Shown here: positions 45,831 to 54,971 of the stretch, piece after piece
Layout of the letters: every line of letters starts with the position of its first letter
Position numbering within the stretch: the stretch's first letter is position 1
From: Mesonia maritima
GTDB taxonomy: Bacteria; Bacteroidota; Bacteroidia; Flavobacteriales; Flavobacteriaceae
NCBI RefSeq assembly: GCF_042433895.1
Contig: NZ_JBHLUA010000012.1
Span: forward strand, 930,001-994,000
Direction: 5' to 3'
Length of the DNA: 64,000 nt
Notes under the pieces: model-generated
Databases searched by the model: none
What the model was told of the DNA's origin: nothing
Seen by the model: the letters and a program-made list of their open reading frames with translations, nothing else
Translations under genes and position numbers: made by a program

Positions 45831-47246
45831 GGCCTATCGAAAATATTGTGTGAAATTGGCGGTGAAGAAAGCGTAAAATTTCAGACTGTCTGAGTGGAGC
45901 GAGTTTCTGAAATTTAGCTTTCGAGCAAACAATTTAGCAATAGTTTCGTAAGCCTAGATTTTTTTGGTTCGTTTTTTTATCAATGAAAAAAATGAATATC
46001 ACTAGTTTTTAGACCAGAGGGAGAGGAATGCATTTTTACAGCAATGGAAATCCTTGATTCACGAATACTTAAACAACAATAAAAGGGTTGAGTAAAAGAA
46101 GAGAAGCAGCGAATAAGACACCTTCAAACTCTTCAATACCAAAAAACAAAGTTTAGGAGTTCCCCGGTCTATCGAAAATCGCTCGTAAAATTTGAAGAGC
46201 AGGCTACGTAAAATTTCAGACTGTTCGAGCAACGCGAGTTTCTGAAATTTAGCTTTCGAACAAACAATTTAGCAATAGTTTCGTAAGCCTAGATTTTTTT
46301 GGTTCGTTTTTTTATCAATGAAAAAAATGAATATCACTAGTTTTTAGACCAGAGGGAGACGAATGCATTTTTACAGCAATGGAAATCCTTGTCACGAATA
46401 CTTAAACAACAATAAAAGGGTTGAGTAAAAGAAGAGAAGCAGCGTATAAGACACCTTCAAACTCTTCAGTACCAAAAAAGCAAAGTTTAGGAGTTCCCCG
46501 GCCTATTGAAAATATTGTGTAAAATTGGCAGTGAAATAAGCGTAAAATTTCAGACTGTCTGAGTGGAGCGAGTTTCTGAAATTTAGCTTTCGAGCAAACA
46601 ATTTAGCAATAGTTTCGTAAGTCTAGATTTTTTGGTTCGTTTTTTTATTAATGAAAAAAATGAATATCACTAGTTTTTAGACCAGAGGGAGAGGATTGCA
46701 CTTTTCCAGCAATGGAAATCTTTGATTCACGAACACTAAAATAATAATAAAAGGGGTGAGTAAAAGAAGCAGCAGCAGAAAAAAAAGCTTAGGAGTTCCC
46801 CGGCCTATCGAAAATATTGCGTAAAATTGACAGTGAAATAAGCGTAAAATTTCAGACTGTTTGAGCAACGCGAGTTTCTGAAATTTAGCTTTCGAGCAAA
46901 CAATTTAGCAATAGTTTCGTAAGCCTAGATTTTTTTGGTTCGTTTTTTTATCAATGAAAAAAATGAATATCACNNNNNNNNNNNNNNNNNNNNNNNNNNN
47001 NNNNNNNNNNNNNNNNNNNNNNNNNNNNNNNNNNNNNNNNNNNNNNNNNNNNNNNNNNNNNNNNNNNNNNNNNNNNNNNNNNNNNNNNNNNNNNNNNNNN
47101 NNNNNNNNTATAAGACACCTTCAAACTCTTCAATACCAAAAAACAAAGTTTAGGAGTTCCCCGGTCTATCGAAAATATTGTGTGAAATTGGCGGTGAAGA
47201 AAGCGTAAAATTTCAGACTGTCTGAGTGGAACGAGTTTCTGAAATT
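45831..47246 (+). repeat. Tandem array of type I hairpin repeats
   Basis: Units begin with GG(C/T)CTATCGAAAAT at 45831, 46166, 46500, 46802 and 47163, so periods are about 335, 334, 302 and 361 bp (the last includes N). Each has the AAATTTCAGA/TCTGAAATTT hairpin, TTTCGTAAGCCTAGATTTTT, the TTCGTTTTTTT/AAAAAAATGAA hairpin, then a tail with AGACCAGAGGGAGAGGAATG and ACACCTTCAAACTCTTCA. Units 1, 2 and the last differ by few bases, so the duplication is recent. Loops vary (GAGTGGAGCGAG, GAGCAACGCGAG). Confidence 0.88.
46974..47108. other. Assembly gap (135 N) in the repeat array
   Basis: The gap falls in the tail of the fourth unit at the same point where other units read TAGTTTTTAGACCAGAGG. The array length is therefore uncertain. 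Confidence 0.95.
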
Positions 47247-47460
47247 TAGCAATAATTTTTTAACTTTTTACGCTATTTTAACTCCGGCCTACTTTTCATG
47301 AATGTAGTAAAATCAAGAAAAAACTTAGTGTTGGATGTGGAGGATAGCCTAGTGGAGCGGTTGCTATCCGCAGGCCAAAGTTTTTTAGCAGCTTTTCAAA
47401 TTCAGGAAAATAAGCCTAGATTTTTTTGATTCGTTTTTTTATCAATGAAAAAAATGAATA
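47247..47460 (+). repeat. Type II dispersed repeat, copy 2
   Basis: It is joined directly to a truncated type I unit at TTTAGCAATAAT. It matches 41244-41430 and ends in the same AAGCCTAGATTTTTTTG and poly-A/T hairpin as type I. The two families share ends and seem to have been spliced together. Confidence 0.75.
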
Positions 47461-47674
47461 TTACCAGTTGTTATCCCAAGGGGGAGTTCCTAAAATGTAG
47501 AAGGCCTGCAATAAATTTAAAGCTAGTTTCGTAAGCCTAGATTTTTACTTCAATGGCAAAAAGTAAAGCTATTTATGAAAATAAAATACTCGTTACTACA
47601 TTTAAACAAATATTTGTTTATGGTTGAAAAAAACACTCCAAAGAAAAACCTACTGAACTTCCATATAAATAATG

Positions 47675-47682
47675 TAAATTTG
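47675..47682 (+). promoter_or_regulatory. Candidate -7 box of the nucleotide-sugar dehydrogenase gene
   Basis: TAAATTTG fits TAnnTTTG, 20 nt before the ATG at 47702. It suggests a separate transcript after the repeat array. Confidence 0.45.
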
Positions 47683-47701
47683 TACCTTTAAAATAAAGAA
47701 G

Positions 47702-49009
47702 ATGAATCCAAAAATTGCAGTTATAGGGCTCGGTTATGTAGGCCTTCCATTAGCCAGACTTTTCGCTACGAAATATCCGGTGGTGGGTTTCGATATTAAT
47801 ACAAAGCGTGTACAAAAGCTACAAGACGGTCATGACGATACCCTAGAAGTAGAAGATGATATTTTGCAATCCGTTTTAGTAAAAGAGAACCCGATAACCA
47901 ATGGAAGTCCGAGTTCAGTTGAGAACGGTTTATATTGCTCTTCAAATCTAGAAGATATCCAACACTGCAATTATTATATTATTACCGTCCCCACTCCGGT
48001 AGATAAAAATAACCGCCCGGTACTAACGCCTTTGGTAAAAGCAAGTGAAACCGTAGGGAAGACCTTAAAAAAAGGAGATGTGGTGGTTTATGAAAGTACC
48101 GTATATCCTGGGGCGACCGAAGAAGAATGCGTGCCCGTGTTAGAAGAGACATCAGGCTTAACATTTAATCAAGATTTTTATGTAGGCTATTCGCCGGAAC
48201 GCATTAATCCCGGCGATAAAGAACACACAGTAGAAAAAATTTTAAAAGTAACTTCAGGAAGTACACCTGAAATCGGCAAACAAGTTGATCAGTTATATGC
48301 TTCCATCATCACGGCAGGAACTCATTTGGCGCCGACAATTAAAGTAGCGGAAGCAGCAAAAGTTATTGAAAATTCACAACGCGATATCAATATCGCTTTT
48401 GTAAATGAGCTCGCCAAGATTTTCAATAAAATGGATATCGATACCCTGGCGGTATTAGAAGCGGCAGGAACCAAATGGAATTTTCTTCCCTTTAGACCCG
48501 GCTTAGTAGGTGGACATTGTATTGGAGTAGATCCATACTATTTAGCGCAGAAAGCTCAAGAAATCGGCTATCATCCCGAAATTATCTTAGCGGGACGGCG
48601 GATGAATGATTCTATGGGGCAATATATTGCGAGTGAGATCATTAAACTAATGCTTAAAAACGATATCAAGGTTAAAGGAAGTAAAGTGTTGGTGTTAGGG
48701 ATAACGTTTAAAGAAAATTGTCCCGATGTTCGAAATACCAAAGTGATTGATGTAGTGCGAAATTTGGAAGAATATGAGACTCAGGTAGATGTATATGACC
48801 CATGGGCAAACCCAGAAGAGGTAAAACATGAGTATAACATTACCTCGCATAAAGAACTGGAACCGGACACGCATAAATATGAAGCCATCGTTTTAGCCGT
48901 TTCGCATCACCAATTTCTTAAGCTTGATTTAGAAAAACTAAAAGCCCCAAAAGCGGTAGTTTACGATGTAAAAAGCTTTTTAAAGGAAAAAATTGACGCC
49001 AAATTATAA
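47702..49009 (+). CDS. UDP-N-acetyl-sugar 6-dehydrogenase, WbpA/TviB type
   Basis: This 435-residue protein is a two-step NAD-dependent oxidase of the UDP-GlcNAc dehydrogenase type. It has AVIGLGYVGLPLARLFA, YIITVPTPVDKNNRP, ESTVYPGATEEECVPVLE, YSPERINPGDKEH, catalytic Cys in VGGHCIGVDPYYLA and GITFKENCPDVRNTK. With the WbpP/TviC-type epimerase (42003-43007) it can yield UDP-GalNAcA, as in Vi-antigen synthesis. It is isolated by gene-free repeat regions on both sides. Confidence 0.88.
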   Translation: MNPKIAVIGLGYVGLPLARLFATKYPVVGFDINTKRVQKLQDGHDDTLEVEDDILQSVLVKENPITNGSPSSVENGLYCSSNLEDIQHCNYYIITVPTPVDKNNRPVLTPLVKASETVGKTLKKGDVVVYESTVYPGATEEECVPVLEETSGLTFNQDFYVGYSPERINPGDKEHTVEKILKVTSGSTPEIGKQVDQLYASIITAGTHLAPTIKVAEAAKVIENSQRDINIAFVNELAKIFNKMDIDTLAVLEAAGTKWNFLPFRPGLVGGHCIGVDPYYLAQKAQEIGYHPEIILAGRRMNDSMGQYIASEIIKLMLKNDIKVKGSKVLVLGITFKENCPDVRNTKVIDVVRNLEEYETQVDVYDPWANPEEVKHEYNITSHKELEPDTHKYEAIVLAVSHHQFLKLDLEKLKAPKAVVYDVKSFLKEKIDAKL

Positions 49010-49212
49010 AACTAGCTTTTAAACTGAAGCTTATTCATTAAGGTGTTTTTTTAGATTAATTTTTTAACAATACAGGAATAACTCTAAGTAACAGGAACGA
49101 AGCTGTCAGTTCGAGTATTTTAAACGGAATGTAATGTAGTTAAAAATGTATCTAGAACAGGGGTGAAATTTTAAAAAGAAAGACTAAAACAAACAAAGTT
49201 TAAGAGTTTTCC

Positions 49213-49377
49213 GGCCTATCGAAAATATTGGGTAAAATTGGAGGTAAAGAAAGCGTAAAATTTTAGGCTGTTTGACCGTAGGGAGTTCCTAAAATTTAAG
49301 AAGCAATCAATAAATTTAGAACTAGTTTCTTAAGCCTAGACTTTTTTGCTTCGTTTTTTTGCAATGAAAAAAATGAA
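49213..49377 (+). repeat. Type I repeat with altered stem
   Basis: The central hairpin is AAATTTTAGG (49258-49267) with CCTAAAATTT (49288-49297). Compared with other copies both arms changed together, keeping the pairing. Confidence 0.8.
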
Positions 49378-49497
49378 GAATGAAATACTGGAAAAGAAGT
49401 GTACAATTAAAATTATTCATTCGCCCTCCAACATTCTACTTTACAAACTTTCAACATTAAAAATTATTCATTACGCATTATTCATTTTTTTAACTCT

Positions 49498-49664
49498 GGC
49501 CTATCGAAAATATTGCGTAAAATTAGCAGTGAAATAAGCGTAAAATTTCAGACTGTCTGAGCAACACGAGTTTCTGAAATTTAGCTTTCGAACAATCAAT
49601 TTAGCAATACTTTCGTAAGCCTAGATTTTTTTGGTTCGTTTTTTTATCAATGAAAAAAATGAAC
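49498..49664 (+). repeat. Type I repeat, standard stem
   Basis: GGCCTATCGAAAATATTGCG start, AAATTTCAGA/TCTGAAATTT hairpin with loop GAGCAACACGAG, then the CCTAGATTTTTTTGG end and terminal hairpin. Confidence 0.8.
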
Positions 49665-49894
49665 AATTCATATTATCAATAAAAATCAACTTCAGAGATT
49701 CACAAACACTTAAACATTAATAAAGTGGGTGAGTAAAAAAGTAAATAATTCATTTCATCAATAAAAATCCACTTTAAATTCTCAATTCTGTTCTCGATAC
49801 ACTTTTTTCATTCTATTTCTAAAAAAAAAGCACTCGAACTGACAGGGTTTGCAATTTTAAATTAAACTAGCTAAAAGCTAAGACCGAATAATTT

Positions 49895-50100
49895 GGCTTA
49901 TCGAAAATATTGGGTAAGATATTAAGTAGTATCGACCTATCTAAAAATAATTTAAAAATCAAGGAGGCAGCCTGGGCAAAAAGATAAAAAGCTGTTTGAC
50001 GGTAGGGAGTTGTTTTTATCTGTGGTTGAGGGTTCCGTAGCATTTTCTTATTTATTTTTAATAAGTCTAGACCTTTTAGTCCATCCGACGATCACAGGGA
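49895..50100 (+). repeat. Type I repeat with third, unrelated stem
   Basis: GGCTTATCGAAAATATTGGG start. The hairpin is AGATAAAAA (49982-49990) with TTTTTATCT (50013-50021) around GCTGTTTGACGGTAGGGAG. The stem has no sequence similarity to the usual one but pairs perfectly, while the loop is conserved. The 3' part (GGTTGAGGGTTCCGTAGCAT, AAGTCTAGACCTTTTAGT) differs from standard copies. Confidence 0.8.
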
Positions 50101-50211
50101 GAGGAATGTATTTTTCCGGCTATGGAAATCCTTGATTCACGAATACTTAAACAATAATAAAGTGGGTGAGTAAAAAAGTAAAGGAATGAAACCTGTTACT
50201 ACGTTAACAAA

Positions 50212-50345
50212 AAGATATTTCGACTCCGTTCCTCCGCTCAATAGAACAATAATCATCTATTCCCCCTTCGGGGGCTAGGGGGATCAAGTTCATTTCGAGC
50301 GCAGTCGAGAAACTTTCAACTTTTCAACATTCAAAATTATCCATT
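50212..50345. repeat. Flavobacterial dispersed sequence (CGAGCGCAGTCGAG)
   Basis: TTTCGACTCCGTTCCTCCGC (about 50218), a CCCCCTTCGGGGG hairpin (about 50263-50277) and TTTCGAGCGCAGTCGAGAAA (50291-50310), then ACTTTCAACTTTTCAACATT. Sequences of this kind are scattered in many flavobacterial genomes. The same block recurs at 51060-51110 (TTTCGAGCACAGTCGAGAAA). Confidence 0.65.
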
Positions 50346-50370
50346 ACGCATTATTCATTTTTTTAACTCT

Positions 50371-50587
50371 GGCCTATCGAAAATATTGGGTAAAATTGGC
50401 GGTGAAATCGAAGATTCACGAACTCAATAATGAAATAAAAAAGTAGTGAGTAATAAAGCGTAAAATTTCAGACTGTCTGAGTGGAGCGAGTTTCTGAAAT
50501 TTAGCTTTCGAGCAAACAATTTAGCAATAGTTTCGTAAGCCTAGATTTTTTTGGTTCGTTTTTTTATCAATGAAAAAAGTGAACAAC
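50371..50587 (+). repeat. Type I repeat, long form
   Basis: It carries the extra segment AAGATTCACGAACTCAATAA between the start and the central hairpin, as in the copy at 41692. Standard AAATTTCAGA stem with loop GAGTGGAGCGAG. Confidence 0.8.
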
Positions 50588-50768
50588 GTCAAAACTTGAT
50601 TAACTCCATTGAATATTAGATGTCAGGTTCTCACCTGTCCCTTCGATGTATTCCTGTAATCTAAATGAAAGGAATAGTATCGAGAAGTTTTAAACTGCTG
50701 CCTATTTTTGTTATATTTTAGACATTAAACATTGTTCATTTCTAACCCCGACCTACCTATTTCACCTC

Positions 50769-50945
50769 GGCCTATAAAAAATAGCTCGTAAAATTTGAAG
50801 AGCAGGTACCGTAAAATTTCAGGCTGTTAGACCATAGGGAGTTGTTTTTATCTGTGGTTGAGGGTTCCGTAGCATTTTCTTATTTATTTTTAATAAGTCT
50901 AGACCTTTTAGTGCATCCGACGATCACAGGGAGAGGAATGTATTT
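50769..50945 (+). repeat. Chimeric type I repeat with broken stem
   Basis: The left arm is of the AAATTTCAGG kind (about 50814-50823), but the right side is the GTTGTTTTTATCTG version of 49895-50100, so the arms no longer pair. It looks like a recombinant between two subfamilies. Confidence 0.75.
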
Positions 50946-51059
50946 TTCCTGCAATGGAAATCCTTGATTCACGAATACTTAAACAATAATAAAGCGGGTG
51001 AGTAAAAAAGTAAATAATTCATTTCACCTTGTTTCGTTCTGCATGACAATAAGCGATTG

Positions 51060-51110
51060 TCATTTCGAGCACAGTCGAGAAACTTTCAACTTTTCAACAT
51101 TAAAAATTCA
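51060..51110. repeat. Second CGAGCxCAGTCGAG dispersed block
   Basis: GTCATTTCGAGCACAGTCGAG followed by AAACTTTCAACTTTTCAACA, the same arrangement as at 50286-50330. Confidence 0.6.
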
Positions 51111-51283
51111 TCATTATTCATTAAAAATTATTCATTCACCCTCCCACCTCCAACATTAATCATTAAAAATTACTCATTCAACATTCAACACTAAACTTCC
51201 CCCCTTCATACGAAGCATAAGTTGATAAAATTTCTTAGCTTGCACCAAATTTTAAATCCCTTAAAATTAAGCCTTAAAAGAGA

Positions 51284-52684
51284 ATGCAGACGCACATAAA
51301 AAACATATGCTGTATTGGTGCCGGTTACGTGGGTGGCCCCACCATGGCAGTAATAGCAGATAAAAACCCCCACGTAAAAGTAACAGTAGTAGATATCAAT
51401 GCAAAACGCATCGCTGCGTGGAATGATGAAGATGTAAGTAGCCTTCCGGTGTATGAACCCGGGTTGTCCGACGTAATTCAGCGAGCAAGGGGAAGAAACC
51501 TATTTTTTTCAACGGAAGTAGAGCAGGCGATCGATCAGGCAGATATGATATTCATTTCGGTAAACACCCCTACCAAAACCTATGGGAAAGGAAAGGGAAT
51601 GGCAGCCGATCTAAAATATGTAGAATTATGCGCACGTCAAATCGCTTCAGTAGCAAAAACCGATAAAATTGTCGTTGAAAAATCAACCCTTCCCGTTAGA
51701 ACCGCACAAGCAATAAAGACCATTTTAGATCAAACTGGCAATGGGGTTAATTTTCAAATTTTATCGAATCCGGAATTTTTAGCCGAAGGAACTGCGATTA
51801 AAGATCTTGAAGAAGCAGATCGCGTGTTGATTGGAGGCGAAGAAAGTGAAGCAGGCCAAAAAGCTATTCAAGCTTTAGTCAATATTTATGCCGCTTGGTT
51901 ACCGAAAGAACGTATTTTAACCACCAATGTATGGTCTTCTGAATTATCAAAACTAACGGCTAACGCTTTTTTAGCGCAGCGGGTTTCTTCCATAAATTCG
52001 ATCTCAGAATTATGTGAAGCTACGGGCGCGAATGTAAAAGAAGTAGCAAAAGCCATCGGACTCGATTCCCGTATTGGTTCAAAATTCTTACAAGCCTCGG
52101 TAGGCTTTGGGGGGTCTTGTTTTCAAAAAGATATTTTAAACCTGGTCTATATTTCAAAATCACTGGGCTTAACAGAAGTAGCTGATTATTGGGAGCAGGT
52201 CATTATCATGAATGATCATCAAAAACGACGTTTTGCCGAGAAAATTGTACAAACGTTGTTCAATACAGTGTCCGATAAGAAAATCGCCTTCTTAGGTTGG
52301 GCATTTAAAAAAGATACGAATGACACGCGTGAATCTGCTGCCATTTATGTAGCCGATCAGTTAATGGATGAACAAGCAAAGATAAGGGTGTTCGACCCAA
52401 AGGTTTCTGAGACGCAAATGCAAACCGATCTTAATTATTTAAATACCAGAAGCGAAGCAGAAAATGAAGCTTTGTTAAAGGCAACCGAAGATCCCTATCA
52501 GGCGTGTAAAGATGCGCATGCCATTGCCATTTTAACCGAATGGGATGAGTTTAAAACCTATGACTGGAAGAAAGTTTACGAGCAGATGAAAAAACCGGCT
52601 TTTATCTTTGATGGTCGACGAATTTTAGACCGAAAAGAACTGGAAGCGATTGGGTTTAGGGTTTATAGAATAGGAGAAAATTAG
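51284..52684 (+). CDS. ugd: UDP-glucose 6-dehydrogenase
   Basis: The 466 residues resemble the long, animal-like UGDH type: CCIGAGYVGGPTMAVIA, VYEPGLSDVIQRARGRNL, ISVNTPTKTYGKGKGMAADL, EKSTLPVRTAQAI, catalytic Cys in VGFGGSCFQKDILNLVYI and FDGRRILD near the end. It oxidises UDP-Glc to UDP-GlcA. The next gene, a 4-epimerase, starts 15 nt downstream and uses this product. Confidence 0.93.
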   Translation: MQTHIKNICCIGAGYVGGPTMAVIADKNPHVKVTVVDINAKRIAAWNDEDVSSLPVYEPGLSDVIQRARGRNLFFSTEVEQAIDQADMIFISVNTPTKTYGKGKGMAADLKYVELCARQIASVAKTDKIVVEKSTLPVRTAQAIKTILDQTGNGVNFQILSNPEFLAEGTAIKDLEEADRVLIGGEESEAGQKAIQALVNIYAAWLPKERILTTNVWSSELSKLTANAFLAQRVSSINSISELCEATGANVKEVAKAIGLDSRIGSKFLQASVGFGGSCFQKDILNLVYISKSLGLTEVADYWEQVIIMNDHQKRRFAEKIVQTLFNTVSDKKIAFLGWAFKKDTNDTRESAAIYVADQLMDEQAKIRVFDPKVSETQMQTDLNYLNTRSEAENEALLKATEDPYQACKDAHAIAILTEWDEFKTYDWKKVYEQMKKPAFIFDGRRILDRKELEAIGFRVYRIGEN

Positions 52685-52699
52685 TTTTAAAAATTGCGT

Positions 52700-53719
52700 A
52701 TGGAAAACAAAACAATATTAGTTACCGGGGCAGCCGGATTTATTGGTTTTCATTTATGTCTTAAGTTGCTAAAAGAGAACTATACTGTGATTGGTTTAGA
52801 TAATATCAATGATTATTATAATGTGCAATTAAAATACGACCGACTTAAAGAGTTGGGAGTAGAGCAGGAAGAGGCTCAATATTTTAATAATTGGAGTACT
52901 TCTGCTAGTTATCAAAACTTTAGTTTTATACGCTTAAACCTAGAAGATAGAGAAAACTTACCTAAAATATTTAAAGAAAAGAGTATCACGAGGGTTTGCA
53001 ATTTAGCAGCCCAAGCAGGAGTACGTTATTCTCTAGAAAATCCTGAGGCATATATAGATAGTAATATTGTTGGTTTTTTAAATGTCTTGGAGTGTTGTCG
53101 AAACTATAACGTAGAAAAACTGGTATATGCTAGTAGCTCCAGTGTATATGGAAACAATCAAAAAGTCCCTTTTTCCGAAAAAGATAATGTTGATCATCCA
53201 ATCAGTGTCTATGCTGCAACCAAAAAATCAAATGAGTTATTAGCGCACACCTATAGCCATTTATACGGTATACAAACCACAGGCTTGCGCTTTTTTACCG
53301 TGTATGGTCCTTGGGGGAGACCTGATATGGCTATGTTTCTTTTTACTGACGCTATCTTGAAGGATAAACCCATTAAAGTGTTTAATAATGGTAACTTATC
53401 CCGTGACTTTACCTATATCGACGACATCATAGCTGGAGTAGAAAAAACACTTCTAAAACCTCAACCTGACGATAAAACTTACAGTCTTTACAACATTGGC
53501 AACGGCAATCCGGTTAAATTGCTCGACTTTATAGAATCCATAGAAAAAGAAATTGGTAAAACCGCTCAAAAACAAATGTTACCCATGCAACCCGGCGATG
53601 TAGAAAAAACCTGGGCAGACACCACTACTTTAGAAAACGATTTTAATTACAAACCTAACACGCTCATTCAAGACGGAATACGTAGTTTTGTGAGTTGGTA
53701 TAAGGATTACTATAACTAA
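52700..53719 (+). CDS. UDP-glucuronate 4-epimerase-type SDR
   Basis: I use the ATG at 52700 rather than a TTG two codons earlier. The 339 residues show VTGAAGFIGFHLCLKLL, LDNINDYYNVQLKYDRL, NLAAQAGVRYSLENPEAYI, SSSVYGNNQKVPFSE, catalytic YAATKKSNELLAH and VYGPWGRPDMA, the hallmark of the UDP-GlcA to UDP-GalA epimerase group. It lies 15 nt after ugd and 1 nt before the MurA-like gene. Confidence 0.9.
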   Translation: MENKTILVTGAAGFIGFHLCLKLLKENYTVIGLDNINDYYNVQLKYDRLKELGVEQEEAQYFNNWSTSASYQNFSFIRLNLEDRENLPKIFKEKSITRVCNLAAQAGVRYSLENPEAYIDSNIVGFLNVLECCRNYNVEKLVYASSSSVYGNNQKVPFSEKDNVDHPISVYAATKKSNELLAHTYSHLYGIQTTGLRFFTVYGPWGRPDMAMFLFTDAILKDKPIKVFNNGNLSRDFTYIDDIIAGVEKTLLKPQPDDKTYSLYNIGNGNPVKLLDFIESIEKEIGKTAQKQMLPMQPGDVEKTWADTTTLENDFNYKPNTLIQDGIRSFVSWYKDYYN

Positions 53720-53720
53720 G

Positions 53721-54965
53721 ATGAATAAAACAATTACAGTAAAAAAAGGAACACTTAATGGGAAAGTAAAAGTTAGTGGAGCGAAAAACAGTTCTCTGCG
53801 TTTATTAGCAGCTTCACTTCTTACTGATGATACAGTTGAGTTAAATAATTTCCCAAATGGGTTGCTGGATGTAAAAGTACATTTGGAGATGTTGGAAGTG
53901 TTGGGTAAAAAATACACTACCATAGAAGATGTAGTTATTATTACTGAAGATAGACAAAAAGTCTCTAACACCTTATTTTGGGAAGAACGTTCAATCAGAA
54001 ATACATTACTAATTTTAGGTGCATTAACTACGCGTTTTGGCGAGGGTCGGGTGCCATTACCCGGCGGGTGTAAACTAGGAGAACGAAAATACGATTTGCA
54101 TGTAATGCTTCTCGAAAAACTAGGCGCAAAAGTTTGGGAAGAGGATGATTATCTCTGTGCAAAAGTAAATGGGCGCCTAAAAGGAAGTGAAATTACATTA
54201 CCCATACGTTCTACAGGAGCTACTGAAAATACGATACTGACTGCTTCTTTAGCAGAGGGCAAAACCACTTTATGGAATCCTCATATTCGTCCGGAAATCA
54301 TGGACTTGATTGCTATGCTAACTAAAATGGGTGCCAAGATTGAAGTTTTTGGGCAAAAGTGTATTAAAATTGAAGGGGTTGAAAAATTAAGTGGTGTAAA
54401 GCATGCAGTTATACCCGATAACATGGAGGCACTAACTTGGGCAATAGGTGCGGTGGTAACGGGAGGCGATGTTGAAATACAAAACTTTCCATTTGAGCAC
54501 TTAGAAGTTCCGCTTGTTTTTTTAAGAGAAAGTGGAATGAAGTTTTATAGAGGTGAAAACAGTTTGATTGTGAGAGGTGGTAAAGCTTATCCGGTAGAAA
54601 TTAGTACGGGGCCTTATCCGGGGATTAATTCTGATATGCAACCTTTGTTTGCCGTATATGGCGCAATGAGTAGGGGTGAGTCGAAGATTGTAGACTTACG
54701 CTTTCCGGGACGTTATGGCTATGCGGAAGAGTTGACAAAAATGGGTATGAAGTACCAAGTAGAAGGAGATATGTTGGTAATTGAAGGGGGTTCGCCACTA
54801 AAAGGTGCTGCAGTTACAGCATTAGACTTAAGAGCGGGTATTGCATTACTATTAGCTGGCTTAACAGCTGAAGGCGAAACGACAATTCAAAATGCTTGGC
54901 AAATTGAACGTGGTTATGAAAATTTAGAAGGGAAATTGAATGCTTTGGGAATCAAAAATTACTAA
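53721..54965 (+). CDS. MurA-like enolpyruvyl transferase in the polysaccharide locus
   Basis: This 414-residue EPSP/MurA-family enzyme keeps all MurA active-site features: Lys22-Asn23 in SGAKNSSLRLL, Cys117 in PLPGGCKLGERKYDLH (with Arg122), Asp in GINSDMQPLFAVYGA and Arg in LDLRAGIALLLAGL. It should add enolpyruvate from PEP to the 3-OH of UDP-GlcNAc or a related sugar. Because the operon also has a MurB-like gene, it probably supplies a lactyl-ether sugar for this glycan rather than peptidoglycan. It is divergent enough from standard MurA that it is unlikely to be the housekeeping copy. Confidence 0.87.
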   Translation: MNKTITVKKGTLNGKVKVSGAKNSSLRLLAASLLTDDTVELNNFPNGLLDVKVHLEMLEVLGKKYTTIEDVVIITEDRQKVSNTLFWEERSIRNTLLILGALTTRFGEGRVPLPGGCKLGERKYDLHVMLLEKLGAKVWEEDDYLCAKVNGRLKGSEITLPIRSTGATENTILTASLAEGKTTLWNPHIRPEIMDLIAMLTKMGAKIEVFGQKCIKIEGVEKLSGVKHAVIPDNMEALTWAIGAVVTGGDVEIQNFPFEHLEVPLVFLRESGMKFYRGENSLIVRGGKAYPVEISTGPYPGINSDMQPLFAVYGAMSRGESKIVDLRFPGRYGYAEELTKMGMKYQVEGDMLVIEGGSPLKGAAVTALDLRAGIALLLAGLTAEGETTIQNAWQIERGYENLEGKLNALGIKNY

Positions 54966-54971
54966 CCTAAA

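Larger units (their letters stand above)
45755..47701. other. Gene-free spacer filled with repeats
   Basis: 1.9 kb without a credible gene. It holds five to six type I units in tandem (45831-47246), an assembly gap, one type II unit (47247-47460) and a degenerate type I end to about 47575. Open frames crossing the N run are artefacts. Confidence 0.85.
49010..51283. other. Gene-free spacer filled with repeats
   Basis: 2.3 kb with no credible gene. It contains five type I units or chimeras and two blocks of another dispersed sequence (TTTCGAG-C-AGTCGAGAAA). The 63-codon frame at 49346 lies wholly inside repeats. Confidence 0.85.

Noticed and set aside
46935..47208. Open frames across the N run
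   Set aside because: They exist only because N is read as unknown codons. The flanks are repeat DNA.
45831..47246. CRISPR-like array
   Set aside because: The units are 300 bp or more with no spacers of uniform size, and no cas gene is present.
49010..51283. Retron or diversity-generating element
   Set aside because: No reverse transcriptase gene or template/variable repeat pair is seen in or near the repeats.
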